Source of the DNA: Paenibacillus albiflavus
GTDB lineage: Bacteria > Bacillota > Bacilli > Paenibacillales > NBRC-103111
Direction of reading: 5' to 3'
DNA: 64,000 bases
Assembly: GCF_004344915.1 (NCBI RefSeq)
Contig: NZ_SKFG01000001.1
Location: 556,506 to 620,505 of the forward strand
Position 1 is the first letter of the stretch; each line of letters begins with the position of its first letter. Positions 42,241 to 51,860 of this stretch are shown piece after piece. The position numbers and the translations under genes were made by a program. The notes under the pieces are model-generated. The model was not told the DNA's origin and did no database searches. It was given only the letters and a program-made list of their open reading frames with translations.

Positions 42241-43824
42241 ATGTTTAAGGTACTGGTATCAGATCCAATTAGTGATCAAGGGATTCAATTATTGTATGAC
42301 GCGCCTGATGTAGAGGTTGTGAAACAAACGGGATTGTCGGAGGATGAGCTTGTTGCCATCATCGGTGATTATGACGCTCTTCTCGTCCGTTCCCAAACAC
42401 GTGTGACAGAGAAAATTATGAATGCTGCTAGCAAGCTTAAAGCAATCGGTCGCGCGGGTGTAGGTGTTGATAATATCGATCTTGAAGCAGCTACTAAACG
42501 CGGTATCGTCGTTATTAATGCGCCAGATGGTAATACCATTGCCACATGTGAGCATACGTTTGCGATGATGATGTCTGTCGCTCGTTTCATTCCACAGGCT
42601 TATAAGAAAACAGTTGAAGGCGTTTGGGACCGCAAAACGTTTGTCGGTGTCGAACTACGAAATAAAACATTAGGTATCGTGGGAATGGGACGTATTGGAA
42701 CAGAGGTAGCAAAGCGTGCGAAAGTATTCGGTATGGAAGTGATCGGTTACGATCCATTCTTAACAGAAGAACGTGCGGAGAAAATCGGCGTCCAGCTTAA
42801 AACAGTCAATGAGATTGCCGCGCAAGCTGACTTTATTACCGTTCATACACCGCTTACCAAAGAAACACGTCATATTATTGGACCTGATCAATTCGCTTTG
42901 ATGAAACCAGGCATTCGCATTATCAACTGTGCCCGTGGCGGAATTATTGATGAGCAAGCACTTGTTGCTGCAATTGATAAAGGGATTGTGGCAGGAGCTG
43001 CATTTGACGTATTTACGCAAGAGCCGCCTGAGGCTGATCATCCGTTCCTTCAAAATCCTAAAATCATCGTAACTCCGCATCTTGGTGCATCTACAATTGA
43101 AGCGCAAGAAAATGTGGCGATTGATGTGTCGGATGAAGTACTGCATATTCTTCGTGATGAGCCGTTCAAGAATGCCGTCAATATGCCTTCCGTTCCTGCT
43201 AATGTACTCAACAAGGTACAGCCTTACTTTGAGCTTGGTGAGAAGATTGGCCGTATTCTAAGCCAAATTACGCAAGGTGCTGTACAGGAAATCGTTATTG
43301 GCTATTCGAGCAGCTTAATTGATGTTGATACATCCCCTATTACGCGACATATTGTGAAGGGTGTGCTTACAGACCGTCTTGATGGCGTCAACATTGTAAA
43401 TGCGATGCACCTAGCAAAAACACGTGATATTCATATTTCCATTCAAAAATCTTCGTCGCAAACGGCGTTTACGAATTTGCTTACCGTAACACTCAAAACG
43501 AAGCAAGAGCAAAAGACACTTGCAGGAACACTTGTAGCTGAATATGGCGAACGTATCGTTCGTATCGATGGCTATTCAGTCGATTTTGCACCTCAAGGGA
43601 ATGTACTCCTTGTTTCACACAATGATAAGCCAGGTATGATCGGACGCGTTGGTACGCTTCTTGGTAATCAAGATATTAACATTGCTACAATGCATGTAGG
43701 TCGTCAAGTAATCGGTGGAGCTGCAATCATGGTTCTAACGATCGATAAACCTGCGGAAATTAATGTTGTCACTGAACTCGAAAAATTGCCAGAAATTGTC
43801 ACAGTGCGTGAACTTTCCTTGTAA
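42241..43824 (+). CDS. serA: D-3-phosphoglycerate dehydrogenase
   Basis: 527 aa from ATG 42241 (GGAGGAG 7 bases upstream); the frame opens earlier inside the T-box terminator and is not coding there. First step of serine synthesis, oxidising 3-phosphoglycerate. The NAD-binding motif is [15 protein letters not shown] (near 143-157), catalytic region [10 protein letters not shown], and [14 protein letters not shown] (catalytic His). C-terminal intervening and ACT domains ([15 protein letters not shown]) place it in the long-chain class. Control is through the serine T-box upstream. Confidence 0.98.
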   Translation: MFKVLVSDPISDQGIQLLYDAPDVEVVKQTGLSEDELVAIIGDYDALLVRSQTRVTEKIMNAASKLKAIGRAGVGVDNIDLEAATKRGIVVINAPDGNTIATCEHTFAMMMSVARFIPQAYKKTVEGVWDRKTFVGVELRNKTLGIVGMGRIGTEVAKRAKVFGMEVIGYDPFLTEERAEKIGVQLKTVNEIAAQADFITVHTPLTKETRHIIGPDQFALMKPGIRIINCARGGIIDEQALVAAIDKGIVAGAAFDVFTQEPPEADHPFLQNPKIIVTPHLGASTIEAQENVAIDVSDEVLHILRDEPFKNAVNMPSVPANVLNKVQPYFELGEKIGRILSQITQGAVQEIVIGYSSSLIDVDTSPITRHIVKGVLTDRLDGVNIVNAMHLAKTRDIHISIQKSSSQTAFTNLLTVTLKTKQEQKTLAGTLVAEYGERIVRIDGYSVDFAPQGNVLLVSHNDKPGMIGRVGTLLGNQDINIATMHVGRQVIGGAAIMVLTIDKPAEINVVTELEKLPEIVTVRELSL

Positions 43825-43868
43825 CTGTTCCACGAACAACAAGATTAATGTATAGTCTTCACCAAATT

Positions 43869-43905
43869 AAGGCGCAATCCGCTTCATAATAGCAGATTGC
43901 GCCTT
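43869..43905 (+). terminator. Shared terminator between serA and resE
   Basis: AAGGCGCAATC/GATTGCGCCTT (43869-43879 with 43895-43905), an 11-bp stem between convergent genes. T-runs are short on either side. Confidence 0.7.
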
Positions 43906-43944
43906 CATCATTGTGTCGAGCAAACTCACTTGCTCTGCACCTAT

Positions 43945-45819
43945 TTATTCAAAATCTTCTATCTCTCTCTGTAAATTAGGAAGGAATATCTTGAACGTCG
44001 TTCCGACCCCAATAGTACTTGTTACATCTACTGTGCCGTTATGCGCATCAATAATATTTTTAACAATTGCAAGACCTAATCCAGTCCCGCCTGAGGAATG
44101 ACGAGTTCGAGCTTTGTCAGCTTTGTAGAATCGCTCAAATATATAGGGTAGATCCTCTGCAGGTATCCCATCGCCTTCATCCGCAATAATGACAAGCACG
44201 CCCTCCGTGTCGTCAACCTTCGTCTTCTCTGCCTTCATATAGATACTGGAACCTGAATGCGTATGTCTTAATGCATTATCGAATAAATTCGTTAATACCT
44301 GCTCAAGTCGATCTTCATCAGCATAATCAAGCGTTAAGTCTGTCTGATCAACTTCACATACAAGCGTGATTCCCTGATCCTTGGATAAAACGGAAAATTT
44401 CCGATTAATCCGTTTGAGCAGCGAATTCAAATCTGTTTCTCGATAATACATTTGGAGATGCCCTGCTTCCATTTTGGCGAGATCGAGCAAATCACGGACA
44501 AGCCTGCTCATCCGCAGGGATTCATCATAAATAACTTGAACAAGCTCCTTGCGTTCCTCAGCCGTGCCTGCAATATCATCCAGCAATGCTTCGCTATACC
44601 CTTGCAGCATCGAAAGGGGCGTTCGCAGCTCATGGGAGACGTTAGCGACAAAATCCTTGCGAAGTTTATCCAAACGGAATTCCTCCGTTACATTACGGAG
44701 CACAGCTACAGCGCCACGTACACCATCGCGAGCATACAGTGGAGTCATAACAACGGACCACACATCGCTGCGAACATGAACATTGCTTTGAATTTCCTTG
44801 GCACTGGTAAGCACTTGAGTGAATAACGGCTGTAGTGGATCTGGAATCTGTTTAAAATCCGGCTGTCTAAGCGAGCTTGTCCCATCATGCAGCTGATTCG
44901 ACCAATTGCTGATACTGTTCCATTCCCTGAGCAGCTTATTTCCTTGCGGATTCGTCAGAATAATACTGCCATCAGCATCAAATGTAATGACGACATCCGT
45001 CATAGATCGGAGCACCGACGCCAGATGTTCTTTTTCCTGACTATGTGCATTGATGGTTTCTTCCAGCTCTCCTGCCATACGATTAAAGGTGGCTGCTAGA
45101 TCACCAATTTCATCACTCGAATCATTCGGAACTCGAATGCTTAGTTCGCCCATTGAGATTAATCCCGCAGCTTTCTTAAGTCGTTGAAGGGGCTGAGTAA
45201 TTTTGTAAAAAAGGAAAAAGGCAAAGAACGTCGTCAGCAATAGTCCGCCAATCGCTACGTATACGAATAGCCGTATCACATAAGAGCTAATCACACTGTA
45301 AGATTGTTGAGGCTGATACAGAATAGCGATATGATCAATTGGATCCGGATAACTGCTGCTAATGGATTTAACAGGCACAGCTACCGCTACAAACTGATTA
45401 TGTGGACTCACTGGATTCGGACTCTGAATGTATTTGCTGTTATCGATAACTTGTCCATTAAAAACCTTCTGAATTTCCTCATGAGAGAAAAAGTCAACTG
45501 CACGATATAAAATCGGCTTCTCTTCAACTTGCGGATAAATCGTCTCCATCATATCTCTTGAAACAAGAATCAGATGTGCATGATTAAAGCTCGTTAATTC
45601 ATTCGTAAGTAAATTAAACGCATCATCACTTGTTCTGTTCGTAGATAAATAAGAAATCCGCTCAGCTAATGTCGTGATGGAGATCGTCTGATCTTTAAAT
45701 TCGGAGAAATACTTCTCTACATAGGGAATCAAAAAAGATCCTAGCAATATCATAACAACCGCAACTAAGCCAATGATTGTCATCCATAGTTTGCCGACAA
45801 TACTTTTGAAAATAAACAC
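43945..45819 (-). CDS. resE: Sensor histidine kinase ResE
   Basis: 624 aa from a GTG at 45819. Two transmembrane segments (about 8-30 and 170-192) flank an extracytoplasmic sensor. HAMP follows (ITQPLQRLKKAAGLISMGE), then a PAS-like domain (SMTDVVITFDADGSIILTN), the phospho-acceptor helix FVANVSHELRTPLSMLQGY and the HATPase motifs DNALRHT, DEGDGIPAED and GGTGLGLAIVKNI. In B. subtilis it senses oxygen or nitric oxide limitation and phosphorylates ResD. It starts directly after resD. Confidence 0.95.
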   Translation of the reverse strand: MFIFKSIVGKLWMTIIGLVAVVMILLGSFLIPYVEKYFSEFKDQTISITTLAERISYLSTNRTSDDAFNLLTNELTSFNHAHLILVSRDMMETIYPQVEEKPILYRAVDFFSHEEIQKVFNGQVIDNSKYIQSPNPVSPHNQFVAVAVPVKSISSSYPDPIDHIAILYQPQQSYSVISSYVIRLFVYVAIGGLLLTTFFAFFLFYKITQPLQRLKKAAGLISMGELSIRVPNDSSDEIGDLAATFNRMAGELEETINAHSQEKEHLASVLRSMTDVVITFDADGSIILTNPQGNKLLREWNSISNWSNQLHDGTSSLRQPDFKQIPDPLQPLFTQVLTSAKEIQSNVHVRSDVWSVVMTPLYARDGVRGAVAVLRNVTEEFRLDKLRKDFVANVSHELRTPLSMLQGYSEALLDDIAGTAEERKELVQVIYDESLRMSRLVRDLLDLAKMEAGHLQMYYRETDLNSLLKRINRKFSVLSKDQGITLVCEVDQTDLTLDYADEDRLEQVLTNLFDNALRHTHSGSSIYMKAEKTKVDDTEGVLVIIADEGDGIPAEDLPYIFERFYKADKARTRHSSGGTGLGLAIVKNIIDAHNGTVDVTSTIGVGTTFKIFLPNLQREIEDFE

Positions 45820-45820
45820 G

Positions 45821-46534
45821 TTATTTAGGTACCTCTAGCTTATAACCAACGCCCCATACGGTGGTGATCATTGCAGCCGCATCAACAGAGACCTTATTCA
45901 GTTTCTCGCGAAGACGCTTTACATGTGTATCTACCGTCCGAAGATCGCCAAAAAATTCATAATTCCAAACATCCTTAAGCAATTCTTCACGTGAAAACAC
46001 TTTATCAGGGGAAACAGCCAAGAAGTGCAGCAGCTCATATTCCTTCGGCGTTAGAGCGACCTCTTGACCATCAGCTGAAACGCGATGCGCATCATGCTCA
46101 ATCACAAGATGTGGGAACACGATATTGTTGCTGGAATACGTATCTTTCGACAAGAATGCAGTTGCTGAAGAACGACGTAGAATTGCCTTTACGCGATAAA
46201 TAACCTCACGAGGTGAGAACGGTTTCACGACATAATCGTCTGCGCCAGCTTCAAACCCTTGCACACGATTCGTTTCTTCCCCTTTGGCAGTAAGCATAAT
46301 AACAGGTGTTGATTTAACCTGTCTTAGCTTAGCGCATACCTCAACTCCATCAATACCTGGAAGCATTACATCAAGCAAAATGAGATCATAATTCGTCTGG
46401 GAAGCTTTCTCTAGTGCTGTTTCACCATCTTCTGCTTCGTCAATCTCATAGCCTTCTTTTTCCAAGTACATTCTGAGAAGGCGACGAATTCTCTCCTCAT
46501 CGTCCACAACAAGAATGCTAGATTTCATTTCCAT
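45821..46534 (-). CDS. resD: Response regulator ResD
   Basis: 237 aa from ATG 46534 (AAAGGA about 11 bases upstream); the frame runs upstream into resC without a better start. OmpR/PhoB class. Receiver domain with SILVVDDEERIR, phospho-acceptor Asp in LILLDVMLPGIDG and Lys in YVVKPFSPREV. The winged-helix C-terminus includes ALTPKEYELLHFLA and DVWNYEFFGDLRTVDTHVKRLREKL. Activates genes for anaerobic respiration and cytochrome synthesis in B. subtilis. Fourth gene of resABCDE. Confidence 0.97.
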   Translation of the reverse strand: MEMKSSILVVDDEERIRRLLRMYLEKEGYEIDEAEDGETALEKASQTNYDLILLDVMLPGIDGVEVCAKLRQVKSTPVIMLTAKGEETNRVQGFEAGADDYVVKPFSPREVIYRVKAILRRSSATAFLSKDTYSSNNIVFPHLVIEHDAHRVSADGQEVALTPKEYELLHFLAVSPDKVFSREELLKDVWNYEFFGDLRTVDTHVKRLREKLNKVSVDAAAMITTVWGVGYKLEVPK

Positions 46535-46575
46535 AGAGTACACGTTCCTTTCTATATCAGAAAGCCATATATTCC

Positions 46576-47832
46576 TTATACTCCTGCATAGGAGTGTAAG
46601 CCCGCAATTATAAGATTTACACCAATTAATGTAAACATAACGACTAGAAAACCAATTACTGCAAGCCATGCAGACCTTTTGCCTACCCAGCCTCTAGATA
46701 AACGGAAATGCAATAATACCGCATAGAATAACCAAGTAATGAGTGCCCATACTTCCTTCGGGTCCCAGCCCCAGAATCTGCCCCATGCTTCCTGTGCCCA
46801 GATCATGGCGAAAATTAACCCGCCTAGTGTAAAAATCGGATAACCGATAGCTATTCCTCGATAAGAAATTTCATCTAGATCCTCAGGGTCCACACCTTGA
46901 ACAAGTGGCGAAAGTGCAGCTCCAAGCGGCTTGCGAGCGATCAGGCGCAGCAGACCATAAGCAAGGAAACCAACAATTGCTGACCAAATGACCGTATTCA
47001 GCTTACGTCCAGCAGATGCGCCTTTCATCCAAGCAGGTGCTTCAAACAAAGGCTCTTTCATGCCTAGGAAGGTATCCATCTGAACTAACGTAGAAGTGCT
47101 TGGTGACACGATCGGTGGAAGTACATAATTGCTCTCCTCTACAGTTACCTCACCCTTCACTGTAGTCTCAATCTGGAATTTGGCGCTATAGCCGGCTGAA
47201 TTGAAGGCAAAGATCAGCACGATGAATGAAACTAATGCCACAATTGTAAATAAGGAGAATTCGACTCCACGACGTTCTCTGCGATCCGTTTTGGAAGTGC
47301 CTTGAAAGTTCACCATACGAATCAAATACATGAGTCCTGCTGCAAAACCCACTGCAAAGAAAGCTTCGCCTAAGGCAGCTGTTGTTACATGTATGTTCAG
47401 CCAATAGCTCTTAAGAGATGGTACAAGTGGTTGAATCTCCGATGGGAACACAGAAGCATAGGCTATGATAATGAAGCCCACTGGCATTGCAAAAATACCA
47501 AACACAGGTGTCCTATAGATTAAATATACTACAAGAAAGGCCAATATGACCATCATTCCGAAAAATGTAAGGAATTCAAACAAGTTACTTGTCGGAATAT
47601 GTCCTGCTTCTATCCAACGGCTTATAAAATATACGACCTGACAAACAAAGCCAATAGCCGCAATCACATAGCCAGCCCAGCCCCATTTCTTCACATGTCT
47701 TGCAGCCGTTTCCGCAGAAAGATCACGACTCCACTTCTTGCCCAAAATGGCAAGAACAAAAATAATAAAAGCGACTAAGTATACGAAAAATGCAATTAAT
47801 AATGCAGATGAACTAAGTGAATCTAAGCTCAC
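46576..47832 (-). CDS. resC: Cytochrome c maturation protein ResC (CcsA/CcsB type)
   Basis: 418 aa with about eight transmembrane segments. With ResB it carries haem outward and joins it to apocytochrome c (System II). The tryptophan-rich WGRFWGWDPKEVWALITW motif (near 335), which holds haem outside the membrane, is diagnostic, with flanking His residues. The start overlaps the resB stop by 4 bases. Confidence 0.96.
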   Translation of the reverse strand: MSLDSLSSSALLIAFFVYLVAFIIFVLAILGKKWSRDLSAETAARHVKKWGWAGYVIAAIGFVCQVVYFISRWIEAGHIPTSNLFEFLTFFGMMVILAFLVVYLIYRTPVFGIFAMPVGFIIIAYASVFPSEIQPLVPSLKSYWLNIHVTTAALGEAFFAVGFAAGLMYLIRMVNFQGTSKTDRRERRGVEFSLFTIVALVSFIVLIFAFNSAGYSAKFQIETTVKGEVTVEESNYVLPPIVSPSTSTLVQMDTFLGMKEPLFEAPAWMKGASAGRKLNTVIWSAIVGFLAYGLLRLIARKPLGAALSPLVQGVDPEDLDEISYRGIAIGYPIFTLGGLIFAMIWAQEAWGRFWGWDPKEVWALITWLFYAVLLHFRLSRGWVGKRSAWLAVIGFLVVMFTLIGVNLIIAGLHSYAGV

Positions 47833-49508
47833 GACTTGCCCACTCCCCTATCTAGCAATTTAGCAGTAATGATCGGTTCTAAATGATTCATTGACTGGTT
47901 CAAGGAATCTGCAACCTCTTTGCGGAAGCCAAACCAATTCTTGTTCGTGTAAGCTCCAAGTACAATTTGTCTATCATCAACTCGCAGCCATACTCTTCGA
48001 TGCTGCCAATAGAATCCCATTACAAGTCCGATCATACCAATTGCTGCTCCAGCCCAAATGATTGGCATTGCTTTGTCAACACGGATATTCAATGTAGAAG
48101 TATATTCAGCAATTTGCACATCAGCCATAGTGCCAACCTTAAGCTCGATTTTGCTGGACATGGCCCCATTGATATCATCTTGTCTATATTTAACCTTATC
48201 GATTTCTTTGGGGAAGTATAAATAGATCTCCCCATCAGGCTTCAAATTGGGTCCCTTGATCAAAAATATGAATGCTGGTGCATTCGGCTTATTCGATAGT
48301 GTAATCGGTGTCCCTTGCGGACTCAATCCGAAGTCAGGATAGTAGTCTCGTAAATAGATCGTATAATCGCCAACTTTAATTTCTTCAGGGGGATTCAGCA
48401 TCGGCAGCTCGAATGACCCAATTATTTCACCTGTAGCCTTATCGATTAACTTAGGCTTCACATTCACAAGTTGCAGCGTTGGTCTATAGCTATATTGATA
48501 AGCCATGAGTCCGTGATAATTCAACGCATCATTCACCCGAATATCGTGACTCGCAACTTCTTTTAGCACAGGCATAACCCCTGGCTCATCACATCCAGAC
48601 GTACATTCATACAGCACAGCCTGCGTCTCGAACTGCTTCGGTGTCATCTTTCCTTCTGCGCGTTGTTTCTCCGTCAATTCTTCATCACTGTATAAGTCGA
48701 GCGTAAAATCAACGTTCTTGATGTAATAGTTCGTATTCGGGATACGTACAGTAGCGCCTTCCATTACATCGACGTATTGATCCATATGCCATCCGGGAAT
48801 CGACCTGGCTAATGCACCCAACAAGAAGAGAATCAAGCCAATATGCAGTACATATGGCCCCCAGCGCGAGAAACGATTTTTCTCAGCTAGAATTGCTGTT
48901 CCATCTTGATGAACTCGATAATGCTTCTTCTTAAGTGCTTTACTGATCGCGTCGGTCCATTCTTCATCCGTCATGCTATTTGGAACCATTCCAGAATAGG
49001 AAACCTTCTGTCTATGAAGAAAACTGTGATGTTTCCGAATATTTTGTCGGGTAAGCGCCTTATACAAGGGCAGCACACGATCTAGCGAACAAATAACGAG
49101 TGACACACCAATCATGAATAATAAGGTCATGAACCACCAAGAATTAAAGGTGTGTGAAAGACCAAGCGTATGATAGATTTCACCAAATGTTCCGTATGTA
49201 TCTTTATAGTAATCTGCGGGATCGATATTATTTAGTAGACTCTCTTGCGGCAATATCGTTCCTAGACTCGCTCCGAGCAAAGTCACGATAATAATATAAA
49301 CAGCAATTTTGACAGAGGAAAAAAACCGCCACACCTTATCGATAAGATTCGGATTCTGCTTCTGAGAGCGACGTGCAATCCCGTCATAGCGCATCTCGAG
49401 TAGGGTGGTATCATTCTCGTCGCCTTCAAGCGGTTTGCCGCAATACTCACAAAGGACGGTTCCAACAGGGTTCTGATGCCCACACTCGCATTTTGTATTT
49501 TCGATCAT
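47829..49508 (-). CDS. resB: Cytochrome c maturation protein ResB with N-terminal zinc ribbon
   Basis: 559 aa. Partner of ResC in System II haem delivery. Transmembrane segments lie near 70-95, 125-150, 215-235 and close to the C-terminus, around a large outside domain. An extra feature is the N-terminus KCECGHQN...LCEYCGKPL, a four-Cys zinc ribbon of about 35 residues ahead of the first membrane segment; B. subtilis ResB, as I recall it, lacks this. The start overlaps resA by 4 bases. Confidence 0.94.
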   Translation of the reverse strand: MIENTKCECGHQNPVGTVLCEYCGKPLEGDENDTTLLEMRYDGIARRSQKQNPNLIDKVWRFFSSVKIAVYIIIVTLLGASLGTILPQESLLNNIDPADYYKDTYGTFGEIYHTLGLSHTFNSWWFMTLLFMIGVSLVICSLDRVLPLYKALTRQNIRKHHSFLHRQKVSYSGMVPNSMTDEEWTDAISKALKKKHYRVHQDGTAILAEKNRFSRWGPYVLHIGLILFLLGALARSIPGWHMDQYVDVMEGATVRIPNTNYYIKNVDFTLDLYSDEELTEKQRAEGKMTPKQFETQAVLYECTSGCDEPGVMPVLKEVASHDIRVNDALNYHGLMAYQYSYRPTLQLVNVKPKLIDKATGEIIGSFELPMLNPPEEIKVGDYTIYLRDYYPDFGLSPQGTPITLSNKPNAPAFIFLIKGPNLKPDGEIYLYFPKEIDKVKYRQDDINGAMSSKIELKVGTMADVQIAEYTSTLNIRVDKAMPIIWAGAAIGMIGLVMGFYWQHRRVWLRVDDRQIVLGAYTNKNWFGFRKEVADSLNQSMNHLEPIITAKLLDRGVGKS

Positions 49509-50053
49509 TTCGAACCTTCCTGCCTCTCACTTACAAGTCGTGAAAGCGTCTTTTCCATATAATCTTCGCTCATCTCGCCGATGTTAATCTCTTTAACAAT
49601 GCCGTCTGCACCGATGAAGAACGTCGTTGGAAACTCCCTTACCCCATACATTTTGAGAGCAACCTGGTCATTGTCATGTAAGGATGGGAAGTGAATATTG
49701 TATTGTTCCAGAAAACGCTGAGCGGTAATCCGACTACTGTCCTGATTGATGCCGTAGATTTCAATATCCTGTGACTTCCATTTATCATACTGGGCTTGCA
49801 AAGCAGGCATTTCTGCTTTACATGGCGGGCAGAACGTACCCCAGAAATTAAGTACGATAATTTTACCTTTGGCAACATCGTTAAACTGAACTTTATTACC
49901 ATCAAGTCCTAGTAACGTAAAGTCAGGCGCAGTTGAGCCAATTTTCGGAATTTCTGTCCCCTTCGAGGACAAATTCGTTATAATCGTAAAAGCACCAATG
50001 ATTAAAATCACAATAAAAATAATTATTTGTAATAGTCTTTTATGACGTCCCAT
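49505..50053 (-). CDS. resA: Thiol-disulfide oxidoreductase ResA
   Basis: 182 aa. Membrane-anchored thioredoxin-fold protein (one N-terminal segment, about 8-27) that reduces the haem-binding cysteines of apocytochrome c outside the cell. The active site is WGTFCPPCKAEMPAL (CPPC; B. subtilis ResA has CEPC), with the cis-Pro loop EFPTTFFIGADG near 145. First gene of the resABCDE operon. Confidence 0.96.
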   Translation of the reverse strand: MGRHKRLLQIIIFIVILIIGAFTIITNLSSKGTEIPKIGSTAPDFTLLGLDGNKVQFNDVAKGKIIVLNFWGTFCPPCKAEMPALQAQYDKWKSQDIEIYGINQDSSRITAQRFLEQYNIHFPSLHDNDQVALKMYGVREFPTTFFIGADGIVKEINIGEMSEDYMEKTLSRLVSERQEGSK

Positions 50054-50151
50054 GATAAAACTCCTTTACCCAAGTAGCTTTATCTCGATTATAACGAAAT
50101 TTGTTCATTCTACACTTGATAACTTTTGAAATTTATGTGTCCTTAGAATAA

Positions 50152-50874
50152 CTATCGAATAGCCTCATCAGTTATTTCTTTTACTTCCTTCGGCGTCAGA
50201 ATGCGAAACTTGCCACGCGGCAATCCATTTAATAACAAAGCACCAAATTTGACACGCTTCAGCTTCTGAACAGGATAAGATACAGCCTCAAACATTCGTC
50301 TTACTTGACGATTGCGGCCTTCATGAATCGTAATGGAAATAACGGACTGCTTATTCTCCAGATCAACATCTACATATTCGACCTCTGCTGGTGCTGTTAT
50401 TCCATCTTCCAGCAGCACACCCTCACGCAGCTTGTCCAGAACGGAGCCATGCGGAACCCCCTTGACTGTTGCATGATAGGTCTTAGGCACATGATGCTTC
50501 GGATGTGTCAGCAAATGAGCAAACTCCCCATCATTCGTTAGCAGCAACAAGCCTTCCGTATCATAATCAAGTCGACCTACAGGATAGACGCGCTCCGTGA
50601 TTCCTTTTAGATAGCTCGTAACTACACGACGTCCTTCTGGGTCATTGGCTGAAGTAATAACACCTTTGGGTTTATTGAAAATGATATATATTTTCTTCTC
50701 GCTTCCGATCTGGCGGCCGTCTACCGTAATGACATCTGTATTCGGATCAACCTTCATCCCAAGCGTCGTAACTGTCTCTTCATTCACTTGCACTCTGCCA
50801 GCTGCAATAATTTCCTCACATTTTCTACGGGAAGCTACACCTGCAGCTGCCATTACCTTCTGTAATCGTTCCAT
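50152..50874 (-). CDS. rluB: 23S rRNA pseudouridine synthase RluB
   Basis: 240 aa from ATG 50874 (AGGAGA 8 bases upstream). An N-terminal S4 RNA-binding domain (MERLQKVMAAAGVASRRKCE) precedes the catalytic domain with GRLDYDTEGLLLLTNDG, whose Asp attacks the uridine, and EGRNRQVRRMFEAV. Modifies 23S rRNA near position 2605. Lies between the amidase-like gene and resA, as ypuL in B. subtilis. Confidence 0.95.
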   Translation of the reverse strand: MERLQKVMAAAGVASRRKCEEIIAAGRVQVNEETVTTLGMKVDPNTDVITVDGRQIGSEKKIYIIFNKPKGVITSANDPEGRRVVTSYLKGITERVYPVGRLDYDTEGLLLLTNDGEFAHLLTHPKHHVPKTYHATVKGVPHGSVLDKLREGVLLEDGITAPAEVEYVDVDLENKQSVISITIHEGRNRQVRRMFEAVSYPVQKLKRVKFGALLLNGLPRGKFRILTPKEVKEITDEAIR

Positions 50875-50911
50875 TAAAATAGTCTCCTCGCAATTTGGTA
50901 CAAGCTCAAAT

Positions 50912-51250
50912 TCAATGATAACCATCTGTCGTCGAAATCACAAGTTCATCCCAAGGAAAATGTTCACCAGGGCACGTATCGGAATGTGCAAACACTTGAT
51001 TGCTGGATAATTTGAACACACGAAATAATCGCAGAAGCAGCTTTTGAAAAATAAATAACTGCTCGCGATTCTCGTTTAGGTGGGTCTGTATCGTATTGTA
51101 ATCACCTTCTAAGCATAAATGAAGACAATTGATCTCATAGGTCTCAGGTGAGGAAAGAATAAGACCATCTTTCATCACCATATAATCATATCCTTTGCCA
51201 TTAATCGACGGGCAAGCGGAATGATGAATAATAATTTTCGAATACTGCAT
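50912..51250 (-). CDS. Short amidase-like (PGRP fold) protein
   Basis: 112 aa. IIIHHSACPSINGKGYDYMV at the N-terminus and AHSDTCPGEHFPWDELV at the C-terminus match the zinc-binding ends of N-acetylmuramoyl-L-alanine amidases (His, His and Cys ligands). The middle is shorter than usual, and there is no signal peptide, so it would act inside the mother cell or is released by lysis. GAGGTG is upstream of the ATG. It lies after spmB, next to spore-maturation genes. Enzymatic activity is uncertain. Confidence 0.7.
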   Translation of the reverse strand: MQYSKIIIHHSACPSINGKGYDYMVMKDGLILSSPETYEINCLHLCLEGDYNTIQTHLNENREQLFIFQKLLLRLFRVFKLSSNQVFAHSDTCPGEHFPWDELVISTTDGYH

Positions 51251-51320
51251 CTACAATCACCTCTTCATGGTTGACTGTAGCAGTATATGAAGATGCAGCT
51301 AAAGAAGAATAGGTATCCGC

Positions 51321-51854
51321 TTAGCCGAATACAAGAAAACAAATCATAATCGATACAACAAAGCCTACAAAATCCGAGATAAGTCCAACTTTAAGCGCAT
51401 AGTTTGCTCGACGAATGCCTACCGCACCAAAATATACGGTAATCACATACAGCGTCGTATCCGTACTTCCTTGAATTGTAGCGGCAATTCGTCCAATCAT
51501 CGAATCTGGACCAAACTGTTGAATCAAATCCGTTGTAAAAGCGAGCGAACCCGCTCCACTGATCGGTCTTAGAATACTGAGTGGAAGAATCTCTGTCGGA
51601 ACGCCAAGGCTATCGAATAATGGCTTGATCCAACCGATGATGAAATCCATAGCACCTGAAGCACGAAACACAGAAATTGCCACCATCATCCCAACGAGAT
51701 GCGGGATAATTTTGATCGCGGTATCGAAGCCATCCTTAGCACCTTCCACGAAGGATTCATATACAGGCACTTTACGATAGGCTGCAAAAAGCGGAATGGA
51801 AACGACCATAATCGGGATTGCCCATGCCGAGATTAAAGCTACGATAGCGTACAC
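51321..51854 (-). CDS. spmB: Spore maturation protein B
   Basis: 177 aa from a GTG at 51854 with GGAG 9 bases upstream. Integral membrane protein with nucleoside-transporter-like gate domain, involved with SpmA and DacB in spore core dehydration. GSLAFTTDLIQQFGPDSMIGRIAATIQGSTDTTLYVI is the conserved central part. It starts 6 bases after spmA. Confidence 0.95.
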   Translation of the reverse strand: MYAIVALISAWAIPIMVVSIPLFAAYRKVPVYESFVEGAKDGFDTAIKIIPHLVGMMVAISVFRASGAMDFIIGWIKPLFDSLGVPTEILPLSILRPISGAGSLAFTTDLIQQFGPDSMIGRIAATIQGSTDTTLYVITVYFGAVGIRRANYALKVGLISDFVGFVVSIMICFLVFG

Positions 51855-51860
51855 CTGAGA

